64,000 bases of DNA from the NCBI GenBank assembly GCA_964023205.1, contig OZ026833.1, positions 38,170,366-38,234,365 of the forward strand, written 5' to 3'. Shown piece by piece: positions 10,850 to 21,565 of this stretch. The notes below the pieces were generated by a model. It made no database searches, had not been told where the DNA came from, and worked only from the letters and a program-made list of their open reading frames with translations. Position 1 is the first letter of the stretch. Each line of letters starts with the position of its first letter. The stretch is from Lutraria lutraria. Its lineage: Eukaryota > Mollusca > Bivalvia > Venerida > Mactridae. Made by a program: the position numbers and the translations under genes.

Positions 10850-11130
10850 TGTTAATGCTTCTTAAAGACTAGCTTATTGGCAGGCTTTAGATTTGCTTTC
10901 ACAACCTGTTTGTTGAGTCCGTCTTTCCCATTTGCTTCAGACAAGTTTCCACAGGTGACTGGCTCATTGTTTGCATCAAAAGCAGACATCAGGTAGCGAG
11001 CAATTGCTTTACCATTTGTCCTTTTGCTATTGCTGTACCATTCGTCTTCTTCCTAACTACTCTGATTTTCTTTGGGTATACAAATACGCCACTGGCATCA
11101 GCTCCATCATCTAAAACAATCAAAACTGTG
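10850..11130 (-). pseudogene. broken exon resembling a BEN-domain C-terminus
   Basis: On the minus strand an acceptor-like tttgattgttttag (11,110-11,123) precedes DDGADASGVFVYPKKIRVVR, then NGKAIARYLMSAFDANNEPV, then CGNLSEANGKDGLNKQVVKA and a stop near 10,855. The pattern A-R-x-L-(M/L)...F...G-N-L-(S/T)-x-A-N-G-K-x-G-L resembles the last helices of BEN domains (recalled). The frame is broken by a 26-bp tandem duplication (11,020-11,067: gacgaatggtacagcaat followed by gacaaatggtaaagcaat), which shifts the phase. Nearby 11,570-11,650 (minus) reads KTDEWMTQMNGQLRAGVTPK and could be another exon. This is either a decayed host gene or a captured fragment. Confidence 0.4.
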
Positions 11131-11800
11131 ATTACAAGAATAATAATGTTAATATTCATTATTATACTTTTTTGGTTAATTAAAGACAGGGGTGACAATA
11201 TATCCGGAATTTCAGATTTATCTGTCATGAAAGAGCTATGATTTAGCACAATAAAAGTGATGAAAATATCTCAAGAAATGGCAAAGACATGGTCAATTTA
11301 ATCTGCTCTGAAGGATTTGCTTTTATAGGAACTGAGTTGAATATGGAAACTATGTGAATGAAGGCTTCTTGTTTTGCAAAAAAGGCTCTATTGACACGTA
11401 CCCCTGTTAAAAGAGTAGAATGGCAAATAACACAATACTGAAATTGAGTACACAAACAAGCACTTGATTGATGATTCAGAAAAACAATCTAGGAGATCCT
11501 AAATCATAAGATTTAATACATTTTGTTTTGTCTAATAAAAACAAATACTAAACTGAACTAAAACCATTGTTTTCTGCTATCTCTTTTGGTGTGACACCAG
11601 CTCTCAGCTGACCATTCATTTGTGTCATCCATTCATCTGTTTTAAAAGAAGTAAGCAGAATTGGGTTTGGTTTCTTAAAACATTTCTGTAAAATATTCTT
11701 ACTTATTGCTGTATTTTGCTGAAGTTCAATTTGAATCGGCTAATTCATATTGTAATCAGACAAATGGCTCAATTTCTGTTTCTCTTTATTTAAAAAAAAC

Positions 11801-11925
11801 TAGAGCTTCATCACAAAAGTGACTAATATCCTGTTAATTCTTATTCATATGGCTAAGTTCAAGGGCACATAACTCTGGAATGTGTCGATCACTGGGCATG
11901 AAAATTGCATCTTGCACATCTTCAC
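11801..11925 (-). repeat. 3' relic of a 'gggggtat' tandem-repeat element
   Basis: The reverse complement reads gtgcaagatgcaattttcat, then ccagagttatgtgcccttga, then gtcactt..gatgaagctctag. The same phrases in the same order close the element at 37,253-37,916, so this is an old inverted fragment of that family. The apparent reading frame over it is not a gene. Confidence 0.6.
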
Positions 11926-12114
11926 TGCATGATTTTTCTCTCTTTCTTTGTTTTTCTGTTAAGAAAAGACCCTGTGGTAAAATCATCATGATATTGTTTT
12001 TTATTGAGGGAAAAGATGGTGGAAGCCTTAGAAAGTAACAGTAACATGACAACATATACATATCATCCAAACATTTATTTATCAATAAGTAATGTTGATG
12101 CTTACTGACAAACA

Positions 12115-12310
12115 TCGTCGGATACCCAGGGTCGTTGCCTCCGCTCCGCTACGTACATCTCCCGTGGGATTTTTCTGTACCGATTCGCCGTTTCGATAAA
12201 TAACTAAAACCGTGTTCTGATTGGATGCAGTACAATCTTGTAATGCGCCTAACAGCCAATCAGATCGCTCGTACTAAAACTATGTTCGTTTCACGTAAAA
12301 CTTCTATAAC
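12115..12310. promoter_or_regulatory. possible promoter-like patch with paired CCAAT boxes
   Basis: This stretch is richer in G+C and CpG than its surroundings (cctccgctccgctacgtac, ccgattcgccgtttcgat). It contains ctgattggatg and, 40 bp on, agccaatcaga: CCAAT boxes in opposite orientations. No first exon could be confirmed on either side. It could equally be the end of an unrecognised element. Confidence 0.2.
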
Positions 12311-13078
12311 TTCTTAAAAATGGCCATAAATTAGCTTGTCTTTTAGTTATCTGTTGTTGGATTTTAAATTAGCTGATCACCATCATTATAATAACAAGCA
12401 TTCACATGGATTATCACACAGATTTAGTATGACTAGAATCCATACATCTGTGACAAGGCAGTATGACAGTGAGGGTATTTTAAGTCACTCTGTGGCAGTT
12501 CTAGTTTAGCACTGTTCCTTATTGATAATGAATGACTGCACATACACACTTTCCACGTTTAATTTTTTTGCAATTTGCCTGTTAATTTTTAGTGTGAAAC
12601 TGTACTAAGTGACGTTAAAGCCCCATAATCATATGAATTTATCAGTCCTAATTGTTTCTGTTTGTTCTATAACAGAGAAATCCGATGTGTTTTCCTCCCG
12701 TGTGTACTTTATAATGTAGCAGGAAAAAATGTTTCAAAAACCACAATCATATTTTTTTTCAATATCATTGAAAAAAATACTATTTATAGAACAGCTGTGT
12801 TTTCCCATGGTCATACTATGCACACGGCATGCGTTATATGGTCTTGTGCATAGACCCTTTCTACTTATTGATACATTGTTGTTGTGGTCATATCTCAACA
12901 CAGTCATGTCTGATCTATTTGATGGTCTCTTGTATGGCCAACTCCTTGTTTTAGATTTCTTTGCTTTCTCAGCTTTGGCCTTCATGTAAGCTCTAGCTTC
13001 TGCTTTAATTTATTCACCTCTCATCTTCACTGTCGGATGCTATAGGATTATCTTTGTATTCAGCAACAACCGTCCACC

Positions 13079-13372
13079 CACCTGCTTCTGTGGTCAAGTG
13101 GTTATAGGTTGCTGACTTCAAATTTCTGTAACCTCTCACTGACAGAGAGTCATGGATTGAGCCTTGCTACCGTCCATGTCTCTTTGTGTGATAAGTAGGC
13201 AGTTGCATGCTTACAGAGGATGGGAGTATAATAGTATTAGACTCCCATTCTCCGTAAGCAACTGCCTACTTCTTCTTTGAAAGATGGTTAGGTGAGCTGT
13301 CTGTTTCATATGACTCTTCACTGTTGAAAAGGGGCATAAAACTTGATATAAACAAATAAACAAACAAACCTT
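13079..13372 (+). repeat. tRNA-derived SINE inside duplication copy 2
   Basis: It matches the SINE at 3331-3622, with head cttctgtggtcaagtggtta and the aaacaaac tail. A 10-bp stretch around aaattcaaattactg in copy 1 is shortened here. It was inherited with the duplication, so it is not an independent insertion. Confidence 0.6.
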
Positions 13373-13989
13373 CCATCCAAGCTTTGAGCTATCAGCCAAT
13401 TGTATAAAAATAATTTCTCTTCTTTACTAATTCTTTGGTTATAATAAAAACATATGTTTTGTAGCGTATGTATAAGTTTCAATTTCCGCTGATGAGCTTT
13501 ATTAAGGCCAAAAGCCTGATAATATCAGCTTTTCTTGTTTAAAATGGTTTATCATTAATTTTCAACATACAATTCTTCATTAATGAATAAATCTAAATCC
13601 TATACTGTTCCTACATTTTGGAAAAAAAAAATTCTTTTTTTATGCACATCACAATGAGCTGTTTATGGTCACTGCAAAGGCCTCATTTGCTACATCTTCT
13701 GAATTGATGAGGATGATTTTTCTCTGAGTTTATGATATTTATTTCCTATGTGAGACTGTAAATGTACCTCTGCATTCTCGACCTTGATTCTTCAACTTAA
13801 TGTTGGTATATAGAATATGCTTTTATGACATATCACTGGTTTCAATGATTTTTGAAAGATCTTTCCTTAGTGTTCCATTTTGTTTCTTTAAAACCTCATT
13901 TTCATGTTTGTATTTGTCATTTTCTTGCACCATGTTGTCGTGAAGTGTGTTTAATGTTCTTCCTCTTATTGGTCATAGTTTGACCTCCC

Positions 13990-14155
13990 CTCCTGTGGTT
14001 GAGTGGTTAAATCACTGTGACCTCTCACTGATAGAGGGTCGTGGTTGAATCCTGCAACCGACCTTGTCTGTTTATGTGAGAAAGTAGGCAGTTGCTTACT
14101 GAGGATGGGAGTCTAGTATTGGTTCTTCCAAGGAGTGATAGTTAGGTGAGCTGTC
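13990..14155 (+). repeat. truncated SINE inside duplication copy 2
   Basis: It corresponds to 4271-4440 of copy 1 (tcctgtggttgagtggttaa, cgtggttgaatcctgcaacc, gttaggtgagctgt). Its 5' neighbour here is cctcccc, not the long C-run of copy 1, showing that the homopolymer expanded or contracted after the duplication. Confidence 0.6.
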
Positions 14156-15207
14156 CAGTAGCATAATGACCATAATATCAAATTTCAGGACTTACAATCT
14201 GTAACAAAATGTATATTGTTCATCACACCTTCCACATTTTGAAGATCGGCCTCTCCTTCCAGTAAAATAAACGGCAGAGCAGATTTCACTGTAACCTTGG
14301 AAACGATTCACTCCATGAGAAGCCCTTTTTTGTCCATTGACCTCTACCAGAATCTTACCCGGATTCTCCACCAAATATGATCTATGAATATGTGGAATTA
14401 GAATGCAATAGTAGAATTGGTGTGGGAAAGATTTGTAAGATCATATTGTGTATTCAAGTCTGCAGTTCTGATAATCGTCCATGTTGAAGATTTAACACAA
14501 AGTTCTATGTTTCCTTCAGCATTATTTATTTAGTAATCAATTGCAACATATATTTCTGTTGAATTCGCTATGTTTAAAATTTGATCACAGAAAATGAACC
14601 CAAGTCCAAAATTAATTCAATGTTCACAAAGTTAGATAAAATGTCACTTAGACACTTTCCAAAGTATATAGTCTATAAAAGACAAAACATATTATCTTGT
14701 CACAAAGACAGTCCTTTAAAACAAAATATTCTTGCAATTACTTTCTAAATCTTTTTCTATATTTTTCAAACTAAACTACATTTATGTTTATATGGCCTTT
14801 CTTTTGAAGGTGTGGCCTACTTCTTAAAAATAACATAATTTAACTCATATTATCAATTGACTTGATATTGCAAACCTCAATACCTTAAACTTCCTAAAAA
14901 AAAGGTATAGTGATTAAAAAAGAATTGCCTAAACATACAGGATTGGTTTATTACATATAACATAGTAAACATAATTATATAAATCATAAATTGGCAGTAG
15001 AATAGTTTAAATAATATATATAGTGTGATTTTATTAACCTGTCTAAGCTGAATAATTTCATGGACGCTGAATGCGTTTATTTTTAGCTTCGTACTATAGT
15101 CGATAGTTTCCATTTACTCTATGGCAAGGGTATAATTACTAACTGCAGAAGATCATTTAATCTAGCTTGGTTATAATCGCTAAAATAATGTAAAATGATA
15201 TTTTAAC

Positions 15208-15515
15208 GGAATTTCTTTAAAGTCAAGTATCTAACGAACCCAGGACGTTATAAAAAAACTGAGGCACGGTTCCCTGCATTACACATTTATTGTGATTTTA
15301 AGGCTATTTTTGGTAAAATATTCTTAAATACAGAGTAGTTATCGTTGTTCAAAAAATTGAAAATTACGTGCGATATTGGTTTATAGAAGACCAATCAAAT
15401 GTAATATTTGTTTCAAATCACTTGCAATGCACTTTATACAATGGGTTTAATTTAGTATATAAGTATGGTTTAGTTTTTAAATCTATAAATTGGTGAAACT
15501 TGATTTGACCTCACA
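15208..15515. repeat. ~300-bp dispersed repeat, copy 1 (partner 54,689-54,990)
   Basis: From acggaatttctttaaagtca to aattggtgaaacttgat, the sequence is shared with 54,689-54,990 in the same orientation, with moderate divergence. Shared landmarks are tgaggcacggttccctgca, tttatagaagaccaatcaaa and tatggtttagtttttaaat. It is non-coding. I see no inverted termini, so it may be a solo fragment of a longer element. Confidence 0.75.
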
Positions 15516-15726
15516 TCCATGCCAGATACATTAAAGGAATCTCAGACAATATTTTTACAAGAATATGTTTAGGTAATGAAAATAAAATGAAGATTTTATC
15601 CCCCCCCCCCCCCAAAATGACATAACTACAAAAGAACATCTTTTCTTAAAATACTTCGGATTGGAAATAAAGCAACTCCATCAAAAAGATGAAAATAACA
15701 TTATTTACTTATAAATATATTAATTA

Positions 15727-17105
15727 TACCCCCAGATATGAAATATATGGGGGCTATATTGGATTCACGCTTGACGGTCGGTCGGTCGGTCAGCCGGTCG
15801 GTCGGTCGGTCCGTGCGTCTGTAGACACAATTTGTCCAGAGAATTTCTCAGCAACTACTGACAGGATTTCAATGAAACTTCACAGAAGTGATCAGTAGTA
15901 AGCCTAGTTGTGCTAGCTTAAAACATTTTTCGTTCGGATTAATTTTCACTGAGTTATGCCCCTTTGTTGTTTTTATTCAGTATATACAATAGGCAAATTT
16001 TGTCCGGACAATTTCTCAGCAATTACTTACAGGATCTCAATGAAACTTCACAGAAGTGATCATTAGTAAGCCTAGTTGTGCATGCTTAAAGCAATTTTTG
16101 TTCGGATTAATTATCACTGAGTTATACCCCTTTGTTGTTTTTATACAGTATATACAATAGGCAAATTTTGTCCGGACAATTTCTCAGCAACTACCCACAG
16201 GATCTCAATGAAACTTCACAGAAGTGATCAGTAGTAAGCCTAGCTGTGCTTGCTTAAAGCATTTTTCGTTCGGATTAATTTTCACTGAGTTATAGCCCTT
16301 TGTTGTTTTCATACAGTATATACAATAGGCAAATTTTGTCCGGACAATTTCTCAGCAACTACTTACAGGATTTCAACGAAACTTCACAGAAGTAATAAGT
16401 ATTTAGCCTAGTTGTGCATGCTTAAATCATTTTTCATTTGGATTGATTTTCACTGAGTTATAGCCCTTTGTTTTTTTCTACAGTATATACAATAGGCAAA
16501 TTTTGTCCTGACTATTTCTCATTGACTACTGCCAGGAATTCTATAAAACTTCTCAGAAGTGATAAGTAGTTAGCCTTGTTGTGAATGCATTAAGCTTGTC
16601 TTGGTTGGTTAAATTTTCACTGAGTTATGGCCCTTTGTTGTTTTTTATACAGTGTATATACAATATCTCAGTAACTACTCATAGGAATTCAATGAAACTT
16701 CACAGAAGTTATAAACAGTTAGCCAAGTTGTGCATGCAATTACCAGGTTTTGTTTGGATTAATTTTCACTGAGTTATGGCCCTTTGTTTTATACAATTAG
16801 GTAAATTTTGCCCGTACCATTTCTCAGCATCTACATGCAGGAATTCAGTGAAACTTCTTAGAAGTGATAAGTAGTTTGCCAAGTTGTGCATGTCCACAAT
16901 AGGTTTTGTCCAAGTAAATTTTAATGAGTTATGGCCCTTTGTTATGTTTTATATAATGTATATTTAGAAACTGGTCAGGATATATCTTAGCAACAATTTG
17001 CAGGTATTAAAAAATGAAAATGCATTATATTTCCCTCTGTAAAATGTAACAACTGTGTCAAGGCCGCATCTGGGGGTATTCATCACCTTTAGTGATAGTT
17101 CTAGT
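15727..17105 (+). repeat. 'gggggtat' element with ~168-bp internal tandem repeats
   Basis: The left end is atacccccagatatgaaa then tatatgggggctatattg, itself an inverted pair, followed by a (ggtc)n microsatellite at 15,777-15,810. About eight units follow. The first four have a regular 168-bp period, with aatttctcagcaactac at 15,842, 16,010, 16,178 and 16,346; later units are shorter and more diverged. The right end is gcatctgggggtattcatca then ctttagtgatagttctagtt. The same architecture is seen at 18.2, 37.3 and 58.3 kb. Such elements are common in bivalves. A Helentron/pearl-like origin is possible but unproven. Confidence 0.75.
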
Positions 17106-17832
17106 TTTACATAATCAAGTACATTGTCATGGTATTTGTCCATTTGCAATGCACTGATGCAAAGCAAAAAATAACATTGGATTATCATTTTAATTTAGCC
17201 AAGAACGCAGCCTATAAAAATAACAGAACAGTATTCATTTCGTGATAATTAATGTGAACATATTGAAGAAAACTTACCTACAGCTCTATAATATTACTCT
17301 AAAACTGACTTTGAAATATAGTTTAAACTTGTTGAAATTGCAAAACAGATTGTCAACTAAACCAGTCTGCAGTTACAACTTTTCCTATTGTAAAAAAATT
17401 CATCCAATTGAGTTATTACTTTTCTTCAAGTGACTAATTTTAGTTATTAGATTGGGTTAAAGATACCAGGTTTCGGCATAATACGTGGGACATTATGAAG
17501 AGTCTGAAATTGTGAAATTCTGATTTTAGCTAAAAATGAAGTTAAGTCCTTTCCAAATGAGGCCGACGATATGCTGATAAACATTCCTGTATAATTTCAT
17601 AACTCTGAACTAAATGCTTTTTTAGACATGTGTGATAGTGACAATACTTGATAAACTAACGTAATGGTTATAATACTTAATGATAATAGAATCAATTTTT
17701 TTTTTAATAAACCTTCTTGATGCTTTGTCGATTAAATGAAATATGAGAGTGACACGAAATAAGCTCATTGGTGCATGTTTAAAGTATGAAATCGTCAAAT
17801 AATACAGATGAAAAAAAACCATTTTATTACTG

Positions 17833-18001
17833 CAGTGCAACCTCTCTGAAGTAACACCCTTTGGGAGTAGCAAGTTGTTGTTGAGAAGTTGTTGCTCTAG
17901 AGAGGTTAAGTAAACAGTTAAATCATGTAGTTGGAAATATAATGCTGTTGTTGAAGGGAGGTTTTTGCTCAAGAGAGGGCTACTCTGGAGAGGTTGTACT
18001 G
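17833..18001. mobile_element. pogo/Tigger-type MITE
   Basis: It starts CAGTGCAACCTCTCTGAAG and ends CTGGAGAGGTTGTACTG followed by TA. It has the same interior words as 1073-1245 and 27,399-27,569 (gttgttgctctagagaggtt, gaagggagg, gagagggctactctgg). Confidence 0.75.
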
Positions 18002-18179
18002 TATATACTTCAAAAAGATGTTCTGAGCATTATCAGTTTGAACTATTAACATTTACACTTCATTTTGCCCTTTAGTGAGACCCTTAATCTCTTAAAATAG
18101 TTCCCATTGACTCTTGTCTATGCAAATCCAACTTCCTTTGGTGCACTGGCCCTCATTTTTGTGAGCAGTTAGCATGGTG

Positions 18180-18935
18180 ATTTTTGGGGGTTATTCTGGA
18201 GTCACCTTTTCCGTCCGTCTGGATGTACAACTCTGTTGTCCATTGGTGGATTTTAAAAATATTTGGCAGAAATGTTCAATTATATGTCACAATGTCTCAC
18301 TTGCGAGATTCAATTCTATACCTCCAAGACCAAGGTCACACTTGGAGGTAAAAAGTAAAAAATCTGTACTCATTTCTGCTGAGTCATTAATTTTATGGGT
18401 GGATTTCTAAAATATTTAGCAGAAATGTTCTTCAATATGTGGCGATTAGTCTTTCAGATCTAGGTCTGTACCTTAAAGGTCAAGGGCACAATTAAAGGTT
18501 AAAGGTAAAAAATTTGGTTTAGTTCTCATGTTCATCTGTTACTTTTGTCATGTATGGGTGGATTTCTGAAATACCTGGCAGATATGTTAACACTATTTGG
18601 TGATGTGTCTTGTGAAAGAACTCCAAGGTCAAGGTCACACTTCATGGTTAAAGGTAAAAAATCACTTTTTTTCGTATCCACTTAGTCACTTTATGTCTGG
18701 TCAGTAACTTATCTATTAATGGGTTTTGGAACTACTTGGCAGAAATGTTCTCCAATATGTGGGGCTGTGTCATGTGTAAGACCCCTGGAGGGTAAAAGTG
18801 CTGCTTGAAAGATATCAAGTTTGCATTCCTAAGTAATAGCCAGTAACATTACTGAAAAGTCTTTAAAACATTCTGTGTCAAAGCGGCGTTGGGTGGTATT
18901 CGTCACTTCTGTGACATATCTATCAGAATTGGCGA
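18180..18935 (+). repeat. 'gggggtat'-type tandem-repeat element, diverged
   Basis: It opens gggggttattctggagtcac with cgtccgtctgg and closes gtcaaagcggcgttgggtgg then cgtcacttctgtgaca, matching the ends of the 37.3 kb element. Inside are four ~150-170 bp units, each with ggcagaaatgttc, aatatgtgg and ccaaggtcaaggtcac phrases. It has no coding potential. Confidence 0.6.
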
Positions 18936-19079
18936 GGTTGGTTGGAACACTGTTGATTCCCTTTGATTTGATACAATTTTACTTTTTCTCTCCACTGTTA
19001 CTTTTAGAATTTACAAGATAACCTGCCATCTTCTGTCTGTTGTTCGTAAAAGAACTGTCTAAATAGTCTGTTTTCTGAA

Positions 19080-19290
19080 CCTAGTCTTCTTGAATAAACC
19101 CTAAACCTCAGAGGGTTGCAGGTTAGCATCCAGCTACTGACCATATCTCTTCATGTGATAAAGTAGGCTGTTGCTTAGGGAGGTTGGGAGCCTAGTACTG
19201 GTTCTTCCCAGTGGTTAGATGAACTGTTCACCTCATATGATTCTGATTGTTGAAAAGGGGCATAACGCTTAAATAAACAAACAGACAAAA
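19080..19290 (+). repeat. SINE fragment
   Basis: It shares gataaagtaggctgttgctt, aggttgggagcctagtactg, gttcttcccagtggttagat and ttgttgaaaaggggcataac with the SINEs at 3.3 and 13.1 kb and ends in an aaacaaacagac tail. The tRNA-like head has decayed. Confidence 0.55.
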
Positions 19291-19399
19291 TTTAATCTTT
19301 TTCTCTGCACTGTGTCAAATTTAATCCTGATTGAAAAAAAAAGAAAAAATATAGCACAAAGCTTCTCAAAATCTTATAGCTATCAATCTAAACCTTAAT

Positions 19400-19830
19400 A
19401 GCCATCTGTCAAAATTACAACTTCTGCCAAAACCCCACGACAGGTTGAATCAGACATGGCCAAAATGGTGCCGAGTGCCAATAAGGACCCACTAAAATAC
19501 CACTGCATTTGTCGGGCTTTATTTTATTGCTGCATCTGACTATAAATCTTGGTGGTGGAACAAACCAATTATTCTTGCTGGCCCAAAGTTACTCAAAAGC
19601 ATCTATACCTGCAGCTGTATCAGGACACCAGTATCTCAAATTGAAATCTTTACATTTAGTTTTAAAGTAACAAGCAAAGTTGTCATAAGTATGCTTTCCC
19701 TATTTGTCATCTAGAATGTTGAAAATCCACTCAACAACTGACCAATCATCACAGTCAGTACACCTGCTGAGAAAATCAGCTACAGAATTGCACTCACATT
19801 TCCTTAAGACAAACAAATAGAAAACCAACG
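19400..19830 (-). pseudogene. second YR-retroelement RNase H relic
   Basis: On the minus strand, from about 19,820 downward, it reads CECNSVADFLSRCTDCDDWS, then CKDFNLRYWCPDTAAGIDAF, then NNWFVPPPRFIVRCSNKIKP, then SGILVGPYWHSAPFWPCLI. The N-N-W-x-V-P-P, G-(T/I)-L-V and W-x-S-A-P-F-W-P phrases are signatures of the region after RT/RNase H in DIRS-like elements (recalled). Two in-frame stops mark it as dead. The next unit upstream on this strand is the Ngaro-like element, but its own RNase H is complete, so this is a separate, older insertion. Confidence 0.65.
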
Positions 19831-20761
19831 CATGTTCAGTTTAGAATAATTATTATTATTGGATTACACCACAGCTTATTCAGAAGTACATAAGTCTGTT
19901 CAAATACAACAACTGAATCACAAAATGTACATAATTATACATCCGAACATTTTAGTAATAAATTACTTCATCCATTTGACAATCACATATTATACAAATT
20001 CAATTTATGATTAAATTGTCTGTTCAATTTTACAACTTCAATGTAATATTTAAACATATAGAATCCTTTAACTGTTCTATATTATCTAATCAATAATACA
20101 ACAAACATAATTATACACAGTCAAATTCAATATATAATAAAAAACAAACAACATGACATATATAATTTGACGACCTCCAATACTTAATCTGCAAAAAGAT
20201 TAATAAATCGCCATAAATAGCCCAAACATAAGCAAAATACAAGCCAAACAACTACATATATATGTAAATATATATGTAAGTTATCACAAGCAAAAAAAAA
20301 ATATAAGCTCAATGTTAATGCAACTTAAACCATAGCAAATTAAATTTCCTATCAAATGCAAGCATGTTAACAACTAACACAAGCAAAAATTAATAACATA
20401 TAACCAAAGCTCCATATTAATGCACATTTAAGCAGCATCTAACATTATATACTAAATCAAACTACCCACTAAAATGAACAGTTTTAACATGACTTACCAA
20501 ATTATGAAACCCCATCTCCGTGCAGTTCAACCAAATACTATTAAATGTATGTTTTAACAACATAAGCAACTTACAATTAACTAGTAACTGTTGGCAAAAA
20601 AAACAAAAAAAAAAAAAACTTCTTACCCAAACTGCTGTTACAATCTGTGAATATTAAGACAAGGAATAAATATACACAATGTTATAAGACCAGTTGAACT
20701 GCTGAATAGTAAAATAAGTTACCCAAATTACATGTTCAAACCACATTCTTTGAATCAAATT

Positions 20762-21336
20762 TTATTTAGGAAGTGTGGATATAACCCTGAATAAAAAATG
20801 ACCAAGTCTATTAGAACCTTCTATATTTAAATGAAGTCCTCCATCTAATCTAGCAAATAAATATCTCTTTGGTTCCCCTTTAAAACAAAATGGTCTATAT
20901 GACTTTACAAATGCAAAATTTAGATCTTTTGACAAACGTTTTTCTAAGTCACCATTTACTTCCTTTATAACATATTTTGACCAAACATGATCCACCGGGC
21001 GAGGGAGTATAGCAGAAATAATAATCTTAATAAAACGATGGTTTTTTTTCTGATGGTAGCTGCTAAATTAGTGAATTCACCAATAATTCTTTCTTTACAA
21101 TGATTATTTCCTATGTTATTAGTACCAATGTGTACTATAACAAACTCATGATCATCAAGATTCACTGATTTTCTGTTAATAATATCTGTTAGTCTACTAA
21201 CAGTAGCACGAGGAAATGGTCTCAATGATACTCCCTCAATCGGCGAAACATGTTTGATAATGGAATCTCCCAATATAATCACTCTTTTCACATCTGTAAA
21301 GATAAGATAAAAACAACATGAATTCACAATACACAA
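20762..21336 (-). pseudogene. SGNH/GDSL hydrolase frame of the Ngaro-like element (one frameshift)
   Basis: The N-terminal part reads VKRVIILGDSIIKHVSPIEG (block I with catalytic Ser in G-D-S) and FVIVHIGTNNIGN (block III G-x-N). The C-terminal part, in another frame, reads FARLDGGLHLNIEGSNRLGH, with the catalytic D-x-x-H in D-G-G-L-H. The switch lies at the eight-T run at 21,043-21,050, so one slip breaks the frame. SGNH hydrolase domains are a known optional module of some Ngaro-type elements; their role in the life cycle is not established. A pyrimidine-rich tract ending in TTTACAG sits just before VKRV on the minus strand (about 21,295-21,312), so the frame could be a spliced exon rather than start with its own Met. 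Confidence 0.75.
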
Positions 21337-21565
21337 ATTATTTACAAAAGTTTATAAAATATTCAGTGACTAGTCTATCTCATACTATACAAGGCTTACA
21401 TATTATTAATGTTATTATCAGTATCATATGAATTTTATATATTTAAATAAATTGTGATATTGCATAATTTATCAACACAACTAGTCCATTGGGTCAAGAC
21501 ATCCCTCTGAAAGCTAACAAATCTTTCTGTTAAGACAAGATTAGATATATCATGCAATATATGGT

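Larger units (their letters stand above)
12560..15130. repeat. segmental duplication, copy 2 (partner 2,815-5,457)
   Basis: It repeats copy 1 in direct orientation, 9.7 kb away. Differences include a ~45 bp loss near 14,345, a ~23 bp loss near 13,655, a shorter poly(C) at 13,985 and scattered substitutions. Like copy 1, it contains two SINE insertions (13,079-13,372 and 13,990-14,155), the gag-like remnant (12,970-13,075, minus strand) and the zinc-knuckle remnant (13,560-13,800, minus). More of its frames are broken than in copy 1. Confidence 0.85.

Noticed and set aside
11834..12115. 93-codon minus frame as a gene.
   Set aside because: Its C-terminal third is translated from a relic of the gggggtat element (11,801-11,925); the rest has no motif.
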